From positions 107,329 to 171,328 of the forward strand of contig CAZWKE010000002.1 of the NCBI GenBank assembly GCA_964634205.1: 64,000 nucleotides of DNA. Reading direction: 5' to 3'. The stretch is from JAFGGG01 sp964634205. GTDB lineage: Bacteria; Spirochaetota; Spirochaetia; SZUA-6; RPPD01. Below, piece after piece: positions 40,898-50,392 of this stretch. The notes under the pieces were generated by a model. It did not search any database, had not been told where the DNA came from, and saw nothing but the letters and a program-made list of their open reading frames with translations. How positions within the stretch are numbered: position 1 is the stretch's first letter; the number at the start of each line of letters is the position of its first letter. The translations under genes were made by a program, and so were the position numbers.

Positions 40898-41767
40898 ATG
40901 AACGGTCTGATCCTCCTTGACAAACCCAATGGAATTACCTCTTTTGCCGCTTTGGGCGCCATAAAAGAAAAAAATCGGACAAGGCGTGTGGGACATACCG
41001 GCACACTTGATAAATTCGCGGGAGGTCTGCTTCCGGTTTTAAGCGGTACCTATACGCGGCTGGCCGGTTTTTTTAAGGAACTAGCCAAGTCGTACCGGGC
41101 GGTTATCTGCTTCGGTACGGAAACCGCAACGCTTGATCCGGAAGGAGAAATAACGGCAACGGGCATGATCCCGGACGGCGACAGCTTCGGTGAGGCACTG
41201 AACGCATTTCGCGGGGATATTCTACAGGTACCACCGCGATACTCCGCGGTACATGTCAATGGAGAGCGGGCCTACCGTTATGCGTTGAAAGGGATCGAGG
41301 TAAAAATCGAACCACGACCGGTCAAAATACTGAGTATAGAGATCAAGGATTACATTCCACCGCTGCTTACCCTTGATATCACCTGTTCCTCCGGGACCTA
41401 CATTCGCTCCCTGGCCCGGGACCTGGCGTATAAACTGGGGACCTGTGCCCACGTAAGCGAGCTGACCCGCCTGGGTATAGGCCCGTTTACGCTGGATGAG
41501 GCGGTCACCCCGGAGGATTACCGGCCCGAAGTGCACCTGAAACCCGCGGTCGAATTCATAAAAAGACTTCGCGGTATAGGCAGTTTGACCGTGGAAAAAA
41601 AATATACGGCACAGGTGTATAACGGCGCACGGCTTGTCGATGCTTATTTTAAAAGCGACGAGGTGGTTCCGGGAACGTACGCAATCTTTGACAGCGGAGA
41701 AAAGCTCATGGCAGTGGTTGACAAGCATCATGATTCATACCGGTATAAACTGGTGGTAAAGGAGTAG
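40898..41767 (+). CDS. truB: tRNA pseudouridine(55) synthase
   Basis: TruB makes pseudouridine 55 in the T-loop of tRNAs. The 289-residue protein opens with GLILLDKPNGITSF. The catalytic Asp lies in VGHTGTLDKFAGGLLPV, followed by YRAVICFGTETATLDPEG, VPPRYSAVHVNGERAY and SSGTYIRSLARDLA. Length is normal. It starts nine bases after rbfA and ends five bases before ribF. Confidence 0.96.
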   Translation: MNGLILLDKPNGITSFAALGAIKEKNRTRRVGHTGTLDKFAGGLLPVLSGTYTRLAGFFKELAKSYRAVICFGTETATLDPEGEITATGMIPDGDSFGEALNAFRGDILQVPPRYSAVHVNGERAYRYALKGIEVKIEPRPVKILSIEIKDYIPPLLTLDITCSSGTYIRSLARDLAYKLGTCAHVSELTRLGIGPFTLDEAVTPEDYRPEVHLKPAVEFIKRLRGIGSLTVEKKYTAQVYNGARLVDAYFKSDEVVPGTYAIFDSGEKLMAVVDKHHDSYRYKLVVKE

Positions 41768-41772
41768 CGGCC

Positions 41773-42618
41773 GTGCTGGAATATTCGTGGACCGATATCA
41801 CACAGGCAAAAGAGCCGTTGCTTAAGGGTGTCTCTCTTACCATCGGGGTTTTCGACGGGTTACATATGGGGCATAGGGCGTTGATCACCCGGGTAGTGGA
41901 AAATCCGGGGAGGTATACGCCGGTTGTAGTAAGTTTTCGTGAGAATCCGCTTAAAATATTGCGACCCGAGGCCTACAGCGGAGATATTCTTACCCCCGCG
42001 CAAAAGAAGGCCCGCCTTGAGGCTTTAGGGGTGGGCGCGGTTGTACTGATTGACTTTTCTTTTAATTTCAGTAGAATAAGCGCAAAGATTTTTTTTGAGC
42101 TTATAACTGCTGCTTTTACAATAAAAGAAATGGTTGTTGGTGATAACTTCCGCTTCGGTTATAAAAAAAGCGCGGATATACGTGTTCTTGAGGATTTTGC
42201 GGCTGCCGCAGGCATTCGCCTGGAAATTATCCGGCCGGTGATCTTTAAAGAACGGATTGTAAGCAGTACACGCATCAGAGAGGCAATCAGCCGGGGTATG
42301 TTTGAGGAGGTCGGGGAAATGCTTGGTCACGACTATGTCGTACAAATCCCCGAAACCGGGCATGAGGACCGGCGGGGAGACGCTGTGGTGATCGACAACT
42401 CCGGGTTTACCCAAATATTACCCCAAAGCGGTACATATATGTGTGTATTTAATCCTCACTCGCAAAATGAATGCGAGGGAGCGGTTAAAATATCGGATAC
42501 AGAGATACTATGCAAAGCGAAAGCGGAGGTACCATTAAAAACTTTCCGTTTTCGTGCAACCAATATTAGATTAAAGGAAGGAGTAACGGATGGCACTCAC
42601 AAAAGACAAAAAGAGTGA
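41773..42618 (+). CDS. ribF: RibF-like FAD synthetase with degenerate riboflavin kinase part
   Basis: RibF normally has two activities: riboflavin kinase (C-terminal) and FMN adenylyltransferase (N-terminal). The 281-residue protein keeps the adenylyltransferase part: LTIGVFDGLHMGHRALI, VVVSFRENPLK, VVGDNFRFGYKKSADI and IVSSTRIREAISRGMFEEVGEMLGHDY. The kinase part is degenerate: the GxxxGFPTAN motif that should follow is absent, and only LPQSGTYMCVF recalls the fold. It should therefore make FAD from FMN but may not make FMN. The start is a GTG at 41773. The 3' end overlaps rpsO by 29 bases. Confidence 0.88.
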   Translation: MLEYSWTDITQAKEPLLKGVSLTIGVFDGLHMGHRALITRVVENPGRYTPVVVSFRENPLKILRPEAYSGDILTPAQKKARLEALGVGAVVLIDFSFNFSRISAKIFFELITAAFTIKEMVVGDNFRFGYKKSADIRVLEDFAAAAGIRLEIIRPVIFKERIVSSTRIREAISRGMFEEVGEMLGHDYVVQIPETGHEDRRGDAVVIDNSGFTQILPQSGTYMCVFNPHSQNECEGAVKISDTEILCKAKAEVPLKTFRFRATNIRLKEGVTDGTHKRQKE

Positions 42619-42859
42619 GTTGGTAAAGCAGTTCGGCAAAACCGATGTAGATACGGGTTCCGCCGAAGTACAACTGGCCCTGGTGATCGAACGGATCAAC
42701 CAGTTACAAGACCATTTTGATGATCATAAAAAAGATCACAACTCACGGCGGGGACTGCTTAAGCTGGTCGGCAAGCGCAGGCGCCTGCTCAACTATTTGA
42801 AAAAGAAAGACCTTGAAAACTACCGCGAAGTGCTGAAGAAATTAAACATACGTAAATAG
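42590..42859 (+). CDS. rpsO: Ribosomal protein S15
   Basis: The 89-residue protein matches S15 throughout: FGKTDVDTGSAEVQLALVIERINQLQDHFDDHKKDHNSRRGLLKLVGKRRRLLNYLKKKD. It binds 16S rRNA early in assembly. A GGAAGGAG site lies just upstream of the ATG inside the end of ribF. pnp follows 20 bases later, the order known from E. coli and many others. Confidence 0.98.
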   Translation: MALTKDKKSELVKQFGKTDVDTGSAEVQLALVIERINQLQDHFDDHKKDHNSRRGLLKLVGKRRRLLNYLKKKDLENYREVLKKLNIRK

Positions 42860-42879
42860 AATTTACTGAAGGAGATAAG

Positions 42880-45051
42880 ATGATTCATAAGGTTTCATTA
42901 AAAATCAAGGATGACGAGTTAATCCTTGAGACAGGACGAATGGCGAAACAGGCCAATGGCGCGGTATTTGCGAGTTACGGCGGATCGGCTGTGTTAGCCA
43001 CTGTTTGTGCTTCGGGGGAAGATATAGAAGGACTAGATTACTTACCACTTTCTGTTGAGTACAATGAAAAATATTACGCTGCCGGTAAAATACCGGGCGG
43101 TTTTTTAAAGCGGGAAGGCAGACCACGTGACAAGGAGATCATTGTTTCACGGCTGATAGACAGGCCCATGCGGCCCCTGTTTCCCAAGAAATTACGGCGG
43201 GACATTCAGGTGGTTCCTACCACAATCTCTACCGATCAGGTAAATCCGCCTGATGTTATTGCCATGGTGGCGGCTTCGGCCGCGGTGACCATTTCGGACA
43301 TTCCGTTCGCCGGCCCGGTTGGTGCCGTACGCGTCGCTTATGTGGACGGGCAGTATGTGGTGAACCCGACATTCGACCAGATCGAGCAGTGTGAACTGGA
43401 CATCGTGGTATCCGGTACCAGTGACGGCATCACCATGGTAGAGGGCGGCTCCAAGGAGGTGTCCGAGGATATCATGTTGGCGGCGATCGAAGAGGCGCAT
43501 AAAGTAATCAAAGAGTTGTGCGCCATTCAGCTTGAACTCGCGGCCAAGATAGGAAAAGCCAAGTTTGAGCTGGCGGATGCCGGAGATGCGGAGCTCGCCT
43601 GCAGGCAGGAGCTGTGGGACTGGGCCTATCCGCAAATGGAGTCGGCCTGTTTTGTGTCCGGAAAACTGAATAGAATAAAGGCCCTGAAAGATATTTATAA
43701 AGAGGCCCTTCTGAAGTTTAAAGATAAAATTGAAGAAGGACAGGAAAAGACAGCCTACGCACTGTTCGAAGAGATGGAGACGCAGATTGTACGCGAGTCG
43801 ATTTTAAAGCACAAGAAACGGACGGACGGAAGAAAACCGGACGAGATCAGGCCTATTACCTGTGAGGTAAACGTATTGCCGCGTACACACGGTTCGGCGC
43901 TTTTTACCAGGGGGGAGACCCAATCTCTGACAAGTGTAACCCTGGGTACGGTGTTCGATGAACAGATAATGGATAATATCGACGGGGACACGCGCAAGAG
44001 TTTCTTATTGCATTATAACTTTCCCCCCTATTCAGTGGGTGAAACCGGCCGCTTAGGTACGGGCCGCAGAGAGATCGGGCACGGCCATCTGGCCGAACGC
44101 GCTCTTGCCGCAGTATTGCCGGGTAAAGAGGAGTTTCCTTATACGATTCGTGTTGTATCGGAAATCTTAGAGTCAAACGGCTCTTCCTCCATGGCAACCG
44201 CCTGTGCCGGCTCTCTGGCCTTGTTGAACGCCGGTGTTCCCTTAAAAAAACAGGTTGCCGGAATTGCCATGGGACTGGTAAAGGGTGAAGACGATTTTGT
44301 CGTCTTAAGCGATATTCTGGGTGAGGAAGATCACCTGGGGGATATGGACTTCAAGGTAACCGGCACGGCGAACGGTATTACCGCCTTCCAGATGGATATC
44401 AAAATCGCCGGGGTGGACCCCGCAATAATGAAAACCGCTCTGGAGCAGGCCAAAGCCGGACGGCTTCACATTCTGAACATCATGAACCAGACACAGAGTG
44501 AACCGATGGCGGATATTTCCGAGTACGCACCGAAGATCATAAATTTTTCCATTAATGTGGATAAAATCGGCGCGGTCATCGGACCGGGCGGAAAGATGAT
44601 CAAGGGAATTACCGAAGAAACCGGTGCCAATATTAATATCGAAAATGACGGCAAGATTACCATTTACTGCAAGGAAAAACAGGGCGCCGAACAGGCCCTG
44701 GAAAAGATAAAAGCCATTGTGGCCGAACCGGAGGTCGGGAAAATCTATACCGGTACGGTAAAAAGAATAATGGATTTCGGCGCGTTTATTGAAATCCTCC
44801 CGGGTAAGGAAGGTTTGTGCCATATTTCCCGTCTGGCCCCCACACGGGTCAGGGCGGTGACCGATGTGGTTCATGAAGGACAGGAGGTTCAGGTAAAGGT
44901 ATTCGAAATCGATTCACAAGGCAGAATCAACCTCTGCCATGTCGATGCGCTGGAAACCCTGGAAAACAGGAACAACTCACATCAGAGAGATAGAACGAAT
45001 AGACCGTCGTCATCCCGTTTCAGAGACCATAAACGGGACAGGCGGAGATAG
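42880..45051 (+). CDS. pnp: Polyribonucleotide nucleotidyltransferase (PNPase)
   Basis: PNPase degrades RNA 3' to 5' with phosphate. The 723-residue protein contains two RNase PH-like halves (PGGFLKREGRPRDKEI, SRLIDRPMRPLF; FPPYSVGETGRLGTGRREIGHG, ESNGSSSMATACAGSLALL, LGEEDHLGDMDFKVTGT). A KH domain (AVIGPGGKMIKGI) and an S1 domain (VGKIYTGTVKRIMDFGAFIEILPG) follow, then a short basic tail. All family parts are in place. GAAGGAG lies upstream of the ATG. The next gene starts two bases after the stop. Confidence 0.97.
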   Translation: MIHKVSLKIKDDELILETGRMAKQANGAVFASYGGSAVLATVCASGEDIEGLDYLPLSVEYNEKYYAAGKIPGGFLKREGRPRDKEIIVSRLIDRPMRPLFPKKLRRDIQVVPTTISTDQVNPPDVIAMVAASAAVTISDIPFAGPVGAVRVAYVDGQYVVNPTFDQIEQCELDIVVSGTSDGITMVEGGSKEVSEDIMLAAIEEAHKVIKELCAIQLELAAKIGKAKFELADAGDAELACRQELWDWAYPQMESACFVSGKLNRIKALKDIYKEALLKFKDKIEEGQEKTAYALFEEMETQIVRESILKHKKRTDGRKPDEIRPITCEVNVLPRTHGSALFTRGETQSLTSVTLGTVFDEQIMDNIDGDTRKSFLLHYNFPPYSVGETGRLGTGRREIGHGHLAERALAAVLPGKEEFPYTIRVVSEILESNGSSSMATACAGSLALLNAGVPLKKQVAGIAMGLVKGEDDFVVLSDILGEEDHLGDMDFKVTGTANGITAFQMDIKIAGVDPAIMKTALEQAKAGRLHILNIMNQTQSEPMADISEYAPKIINFSINVDKIGAVIGPGGKMIKGITEETGANINIENDGKITIYCKEKQGAEQALEKIKAIVAEPEVGKIYTGTVKRIMDFGAFIEILPGKEGLCHISRLAPTRVRAVTDVVHEGQEVQVKVFEIDSQGRINLCHVDALETLENRNNSHQRDRTNRPSSSRFRDHKRDRRR

Positions 45052-45053
45052 GA

Positions 45054-46319
45054 TTGATAACCCATACGGTATTGCAAAGCGGTATTACCATACTGCTTGA
45101 GCCGGTGCCGGCAACGGATATTATTTCCATAGGGTTTTGGTTTCTTCATGGCTCAAGGGATGAAGAGGAAAACCAGCTCGGTTTTTCTCATTTCCTTGAG
45201 CACATGTTGTTCAAAGGAACGGCCAGGCGTTCTACCGCCAGGATAGCCCGTGAGATCGACCGGGTGGGCGGCGGGATAAACGCATTTACCGAAAAAGAAG
45301 TTACCTGTATCTATTGTACGGTGCCCAAGGAACATTTCAATCTGGCGGTTGATATCCTCAGTGATATCGTATTTCATTCGACCATGCCGACGCTTGAACT
45401 GGACCGGGAAAAAACCGTAGTCCTCAATGAACTGAAATCCGGTGAGGACACCCCCGAGGAACAGTCTTTCGACCTGTTCTTTGCCAAGCTTTGGCGGGGG
45501 CATCCGCTTTCCCGGAGAATAATCGGCAGTGAACAGTCCATTAAAAAAATCAGCCGGGAACACGCGCTCTCTTTCTACAAAAAATATTTTGTAGCGGAAA
45601 ACCTGGTCATAGCTGTTGCCGGAGATTTTAACGAACATGAGGTCCTTGCGGTCTTTGCTGAACTTCCGTGTGCCAAGGGTTCACCGGCCCCGGTACGGAA
45701 CAGGACCGCTCCGGTGCGGCGGGTAAGTAATGATTTTATTCCGGACAGGTTCCAGCAGGCCCATATTTACCTGGGGTCGTACCTGCGGACGGCGAATACG
45801 GTAAGGGACTATTATATTCAGCTGATTTTGAGTACCTGTTTCGGTGAATCGGTAAGTTCCCGACTTTTTCAGGAGATCCGTGAAAAACAGGGCCTGTGTT
45901 ACAGCATTTTTACCAGCCGGCTTTATTACAGCGATGTCGGACTCTGGATCATTTATGCCAGTACCTTTCCCAAGTTTATTCCACAGTTATTGGAACAGGT
46001 TGCCGGAGAGCACAGGAGATTAATTTCGGCGCCGCCTTCGCAAGAAGAGATTGAAGAGGCCAAATGCCATATCAGGGGGACGTTGATCCTTTCAAAGCAG
46101 GATCTGGAGGTGCGCATGAAACGGATTGCGCGTCAGTTCATTATTATGAAAGAGCTTTTAACCTATGAGGAATCGATAACCCTCCTGGATTCCATTGAAA
46201 AGAAGGATTTGGACCGGGAAATAGACTATCTGGCCCATAATGCGGAGTATAACCTGCTTGTCTATGGCTGCAAGGATGTAGTAAAATACCGCAAACAGAC
46301 GTTCCCTATGACGGGTTAA
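45054..46319 (+). CDS. M16-family zinc peptidase
   Basis: This 421-residue peptidase has the inverted zinc motif HFLEHMLFKGT (HxxEH) and the third ligand region with NELKSGEDTPEEQSF. The C-terminal half is the inactive M16 domain with RLFQEIREKQGLCYSIFTS. It is a single-chain, roughly 45-kDa member like the processing proteases found after pnp in many bacteria (M16 next to pnp and dut is a recurring order). There is no signal peptide, so it is cytosolic. The start is a TTG at 45054 with a GGCGGAG site; the substrate is unknown. Confidence 0.92.
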   Translation: MITHTVLQSGITILLEPVPATDIISIGFWFLHGSRDEEENQLGFSHFLEHMLFKGTARRSTARIAREIDRVGGGINAFTEKEVTCIYCTVPKEHFNLAVDILSDIVFHSTMPTLELDREKTVVLNELKSGEDTPEEQSFDLFFAKLWRGHPLSRRIIGSEQSIKKISREHALSFYKKYFVAENLVIAVAGDFNEHEVLAVFAELPCAKGSPAPVRNRTAPVRRVSNDFIPDRFQQAHIYLGSYLRTANTVRDYYIQLILSTCFGESVSSRLFQEIREKQGLCYSIFTSRLYYSDVGLWIIYASTFPKFIPQLLEQVAGEHRRLISAPPSQEEIEEAKCHIRGTLILSKQDLEVRMKRIARQFIIMKELLTYEESITLLDSIEKKDLDREIDYLAHNAEYNLLVYGCKDVVKYRKQTFPMTG

Positions 46320-46329
46320 GGAGCAGGGC

Positions 46330-46767
46330 ATGAAGGAAATTGAAGTCGCAATCCTCGGAAAAAAGGAGTTGGTCCCGGTATATAAAACCGCGGGTGCCGC
46401 GGGTGCGGATTTACGCGCGGACCTCCCCGGTGAAATCGTGTTGAAGCCCGGAGAACGCAAACTTGTTCCCACGGGTATACGGATTGAGCTGCCCCTGGAT
46501 TATGAGGCGCAAGTGCGACCCCGGTCCGGACTGGCCATACGGCACGGCGTCACCGCACTCAACAGCCCGGGGACCATCGATTCGGATTATCGGGGAGAGA
46601 TCAAGGTTGTCCTGATCAATCTTGGGGACGAAGATTTTAAAATCGAACCGGGAGACAGGATTGCCCAGCTTGTGGTTGCGCCCGTGGTAAGGGCGCGCTT
46701 CAAACTCATGGATAATCTGGGGGTAACCGGAAGAAGCGCGGGCGGGTTCGGTTCAACCGGAAGGTAA
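46330..46767 (+). CDS. dut: dUTP diphosphatase
   Basis: dUTPase hydrolyses dUTP to dUMP and keeps uracil out of DNA. The 145-residue trimeric type has all five motifs: AGADLRAD, RPRSGLAIRHG, LNSPGTIDSDYRGEIKVVLIN, GDRIAQLVVAPV and the C-terminal GRSAGGFGSTGR. The Ser in the last motif replaces the usual Gly, a small change. It begins 11 bases after the M16 gene and is followed by lptF after nine bases. Confidence 0.96.
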   Translation: MKEIEVAILGKKELVPVYKTAGAAGADLRADLPGEIVLKPGERKLVPTGIRIELPLDYEAQVRPRSGLAIRHGVTALNSPGTIDSDYRGEIKVVLINLGDEDFKIEPGDRIAQLVVAPVVRARFKLMDNLGVTGRSAGGFGSTGR

Positions 46768-46776
46768 CGTAAGGGA

Positions 46777-48075
46777 ATGCGGCACGCGCGAAAATCATAT
46801 AAAACAATCAATATGTATCTGGCCAGAGAGCTGTTGTTTTCTTTTCTGGTTTCTTTTCTCTTTTTCTTTTTCATTTTTTTTATCAACCAGCTCCTGCTTA
46901 TGGCCAATAACATTCTTTCCAAGAAAATACCCTTGGGAGACGTGCTGCTGATTATTTTTTATGCCTTTCCGCTTATCCTGTTATTCGCCGTCCCCTTCGG
47001 TGCATTGGTGGGATCATTGATGGCCGTGGCAAGACTGTCCTCGGATAACGAGGTTTTGGCCCTGCAGGCTTGCGGGGTTTCATTGCGCCGGGTGTTTTTG
47101 CCGCTATTTGTTCTCAGTGTTGTACTTTCTCTATTGTCGTTTTTTGTCAACGATTACCTCATTCCCGCGAGTTACCTGGAACATAAAAAATTATACAACA
47201 GAATTTTGTATTCCAATCCGCAGATTGAGCTGGAACCGTACAGCGTCAAGCGCTTTAAAAAGATCAATACCACGATTGTGATAGGGGACGTGAAAGAGAA
47301 GACCATTTACGATATTGTGATCTTTGACAAGACCGACAGAAACGAGTCCAGGATTATCACCGCCGACACCGCGCGGGTGGAGGTGAGTAAAGAGCAGCTT
47401 GATGTCATCTCTCTGCACATGGATCACGTATTTATCCAGACCATCGATCCGCAGAACCATCGTCAATTCGAGTACTCATTCTGCGATACCCTGATCTATA
47501 ATATCCTGATTCAGGAATTCGACGTGGAGCCGGTTCCCACACCGCTGCAAAAGACCACCTATGACGTCTGGCAGGTGGTTAAGGCCAAACGCAAAGAGGT
47601 GGCGGCGCAGCAGCGCACTGAAATGGTGAAAGCACGGGAAACCCTCTATATGATGGCCATGGAAATACGCAAGGGTGAGGATTATTTTTACCAGTCCGAG
47701 CATTGGCTGAAAACCCGCAGGGCCGAAACCGAAAGGTTGTGGGGTGAGTATCTCAGGCTGAAAAACAAAAAAATATTCAATCGCGATCTGCAGCAGTATT
47801 CGCTTGAGCTGCACAGAAAGTTTGCCTTCCCGTTTGCCTGTATGTTTTTTATGATATTTGCCTTTCCCATCGGGTTGATGGCGCGCTGGAGCGGCAGGAT
47901 CGTGGGATTCGGCATCGGTCTTATCATCTCCGGCATATACTGGATACTGCTCGTGGTGGGTCATCATGTGGGCTTCAGGGAGAACTATCCCCCGGTTATT
48001 GCCATGTGGATGCCCAATTTTGTGATGCTGCTCGTCGGACTGATTTTCTATTTTTTAAGGATTCTGAAGAAGTGA
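46777..48075 (+). CDS. lptF: LptF-like permease (YjgP/YjgQ family)
   Basis: This 432-residue membrane protein has three membrane spans near the N-terminus (about 15-130), a large extracytoplasmic domain and three more at the C-terminus (about 350-430, KFAFPFACMFFMIFAFPIGLMARWSGR). LptF and LptG with LptB form the ABC transporter that extracts lipopolysaccharide from the inner membrane. RLSSDNEVLALQACGVSLRRV is a family signature. A charged helical insert (about 260-340) is longer than usual. Whether the cargo is LPS in this organism is open, since several spirochaetes lack LPS. The next gene overlaps as GTGA. Confidence 0.87.
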   Translation: MRHARKSYKTINMYLARELLFSFLVSFLFFFFIFFINQLLLMANNILSKKIPLGDVLLIIFYAFPLILLFAVPFGALVGSLMAVARLSSDNEVLALQACGVSLRRVFLPLFVLSVVLSLLSFFVNDYLIPASYLEHKKLYNRILYSNPQIELEPYSVKRFKKINTTIVIGDVKEKTIYDIVIFDKTDRNESRIITADTARVEVSKEQLDVISLHMDHVFIQTIDPQNHRQFEYSFCDTLIYNILIQEFDVEPVPTPLQKTTYDVWQVVKAKRKEVAAQQRTEMVKARETLYMMAMEIRKGEDYFYQSEHWLKTRRAETERLWGEYLRLKNKKIFNRDLQQYSLELHRKFAFPFACMFFMIFAFPIGLMARWSGRIVGFGIGLIISGIYWILLVVGHHVGFRENYPPVIAMWMPNFVMLLVGLIFYFLRILKK

Positions 48076-49154
48076 ACACCCTGCACCGCATGATTCTAAA
48101 GATGTTTGCCGTTGTTTTTCTCATTACACTGCTGTTTTTTATCCTGATTCTGGAGCTGGTGGATATTTTTGCCAATATTTGGCATTACATGGACAATAAT
48201 GTATCCTGGGGCAACATCCTGCTTATTGTTATCTATTACCTGCCCAAGTGCATTTCATACTCTATTCCCGTGTCTATGCTGTTTGCCATATCATTTACCA
48301 TGGGCTCACTGTACGCCAACAATGAGCTGATCGCGGTTTTTAATTCCGGCATCAGTTTGATCAGGCTGGTGACCCCCTTCCTTTTGCTGGGGCTGATCGT
48401 GAGTGTCGGTATCTTCTTTTTTGAAGACCAGGTGGTTCCGAACTCGGTCCAGGCAAAGCGCCAGTTGGAAGAGGTGCTGTTGAAACGCCAGACCGCGACC
48501 TATAACCGTTCCAATTTCAGTTTCAGAAACGAGGAGACGCATACCGTATTCAAAGTGGATTTTTACGATGACGCCCGGCAGACCATGAAGGGAATCCTCC
48601 TTATCCGCAAGGACGACAACAGAAAATTTGAAATGAGTATCAAGGCGACCAAGGCGGAATGGAACGGCCATAACTGGGTGTTGTACAACTGCCAGGTCTA
48701 TTCATGGAATAAAGGCGGGGACCTGATAGTGGAAAAGGACCAACCCCAGTATGATGCCGAGGATATGCAGCAGGAACCGCGGACCTTTCGCGAGTCGGGC
48801 GCGGAGATAGCGGAGATGGACATGATAACCGCGGCCAAATGGATCGATGATCTGAAAAAGGCGGGCCTGCCGTACGTAAAGGCGCTGACGGATTTTTACA
48901 ACAAATTCTCATATGCGCTGCGTACCCTTGTGGTGGTGGTGCTGGCAAGCTCCCTGGGGGGGGCGTTTAAAAAAAATATCCTGCTGATGAGTCTGCTCTC
49001 CTCACTTATTGCCTCGGTATTATTTTTTGTATTTCAGATGGTAAGTAATGCTCTGGCGCAGAACGGGTTTCTGCCGCCGTTCGCCGGCGCCTTTATTCCC
49101 TTTGTCGTGTTCCTGCTGCTTGGCGCGGTGCTGTTCAGGCGTGCCAGAACATAA
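48072..49154 (+). CDS. lptG: LptG-like permease (YjgP/YjgQ family)
   Basis: The partner of the previous gene: 360 residues with N-terminal spans (FAVVFLITLLFFILILELVDIF), the NNELIAVFNSGISLIRL signature, an extracytoplasmic domain and C-terminal spans ending in PFAGAFIPFVVFLLLGAVLF. The start is taken at the GTG at 48072, which overlaps the lptF stop (GTGA), because the longer frame from 48006 would run inside lptF. Which of the two corresponds to LptF and which to LptG in E. coli is not certain. The tgt gene follows after 16 bases. Confidence 0.87.
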   Translation: MNTLHRMILKMFAVVFLITLLFFILILELVDIFANIWHYMDNNVSWGNILLIVIYYLPKCISYSIPVSMLFAISFTMGSLYANNELIAVFNSGISLIRLVTPFLLLGLIVSVGIFFFEDQVVPNSVQAKRQLEEVLLKRQTATYNRSNFSFRNEETHTVFKVDFYDDARQTMKGILLIRKDDNRKFEMSIKATKAEWNGHNWVLYNCQVYSWNKGGDLIVEKDQPQYDAEDMQQEPRTFRESGAEIAEMDMITAAKWIDDLKKAGLPYVKALTDFYNKFSYALRTLVVVVLASSLGGAFKKNILLMSLLSSLIASVLFFVFQMVSNALAQNGFLPPFAGAFIPFVVFLLLGAVLFRRART

Positions 49155-49170
49155 ATAGAGGATAGCATAC

Positions 49171-50295
49171 ATGTTACATTTTTCGGTATCACATGCGGAC
49201 ACGACCTCGGAGGCCCGTACGGGCAGGCTTACGCTGGCTCACGGTGAGGTAATCACCCCGGCCTTTATGCCCGTGGGCACCAACGCCACGGTCAAGGCGA
49301 TAGAGCTTTCCTCGTTGGCACAGATGAACATCCGCTTGATCCTGTCCAACGCCTACCATCTGTACCTGCGTCCCGGGATGGAGATAATCCGCAGCGTGGG
49401 CGGACTGCACAAATTCATGGACTGGAAGCATAATATTCTCACCGATTCCGGGGGGTTCCAGCTTTTCTCCCTGGCCCCGTTTTGTAAGATAGAGGAGCAG
49501 GGGGTATTTTTCCGCTCCCATATCGACGGTTCGGCCCATCGGCTCTCGCCCGAAGACGTCGTGCGGATTCAGACCGAACTGGGGAGTGATATCCTGATGC
49601 CCCTGGATGTGTGTACCGGCACAGAAATCCCCGAGGACCGGGCCCTGGAAGCACTGATTACCACCACCGCCTGGGCCGTACGCAGTAAACAGCGCATGGC
49701 CGAGTCGGCGGAACATCATTACGGCAGTCTGTTCGGTATTGTTCAGGGTAATTTTTTCAAGCATCTGCGCAAGAGAAGCGCGGAGGAGCTCTGTGCGCTG
49801 GATTTCGACGGGTATGCCATTGGGGGGCTTTCGGTGGGAGAGGCCCCCGGCCTGTTCAACGAATACCTGGCCTTCTGTGCCGCGCTGCTGCCCAAAGAAA
49901 AGCCCCGTTACCTGATGGGTATCGGCACACCGGAATACATCCTCCAGGCCATAGGGGAGGGCATAGATCTTTTTGATTGCGTGTTTCCCACCCGGACCGC
50001 GCGCAATGCCCTGCTGTTTACGCGTCAGGGACCGATCAATATCCGCAATGAACGCTATAAAGCCGATCTGTCCCCCGTGGACTCCGAATGTGCCTGTTCC
50101 ACCTGCAAAAATCATTCCCGTGCCTACCTGCGGCATCTGTTCAAATGTAAGGAGATACTGGCCCCGATGTTGGCCACCCGTCATAATCTCTTCTTTATCA
50201 GTGAGCTGATAGAATCGGCCCATACGGCCATCAATGAGAATGCGTTTTTGGAGTTTAAACGAGATTTCTTGGAACGATACCGGGAAATTTCGTAA
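49171..50295 (+). CDS. tgt: Queuine tRNA-ribosyltransferase
   Basis: Tgt exchanges guanine 34 for the queuosine precursor in tRNAs for Asn, Asp, His and Tyr. The 374-residue protein has DSGGFQLFSLAPFCKIEEQGVFFRSHIDG, the nucleophile region LFDCVFPTRTARNALLFT and the zinc site CACSTCKNHSRAYLRHL. Length is normal. It ends the apparent long operon; GAGG lies 12 bases upstream of the ATG. Together with queA (16.2 kb) it covers two steps of tRNA queuosine formation. Confidence 0.96.
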   Translation: MLHFSVSHADTTSEARTGRLTLAHGEVITPAFMPVGTNATVKAIELSSLAQMNIRLILSNAYHLYLRPGMEIIRSVGGLHKFMDWKHNILTDSGGFQLFSLAPFCKIEEQGVFFRSHIDGSAHRLSPEDVVRIQTELGSDILMPLDVCTGTEIPEDRALEALITTTAWAVRSKQRMAESAEHHYGSLFGIVQGNFFKHLRKRSAEELCALDFDGYAIGGLSVGEAPGLFNEYLAFCAALLPKEKPRYLMGIGTPEYILQAIGEGIDLFDCVFPTRTARNALLFTRQGPINIRNERYKADLSPVDSECACSTCKNHSRAYLRHLFKCKEILAPMLATRHNLFFISELIESAHTAINENAFLEFKRDFLERYREIS

Positions 50296-50392
50296 AATGT
50301 GATACCTTTTTTAAGTGTACAGGATATAAAAAAATACCGAATAGTAAGAAGAGGGGTGTGCGAACAGCAATCTATCTGATTCGAGGAGGGAA

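Noticed and set aside
41740..41773. FMN riboswitch before ribF or preQ1 riboswitch before tgt and queA
   Set aside because: The genes are separated from their upstream neighbours by 16 bases or less, or overlap them, leaving no room.
49189..50223. Open frame of 344 codons on the minus strand opposite tgt
   Set aside because: It mirrors the codon pattern of tgt, shows no domain, and tgt is certain. The same holds for 1709-2413 (minus), 16695-17357 (minus) and 52689-53477 (minus).
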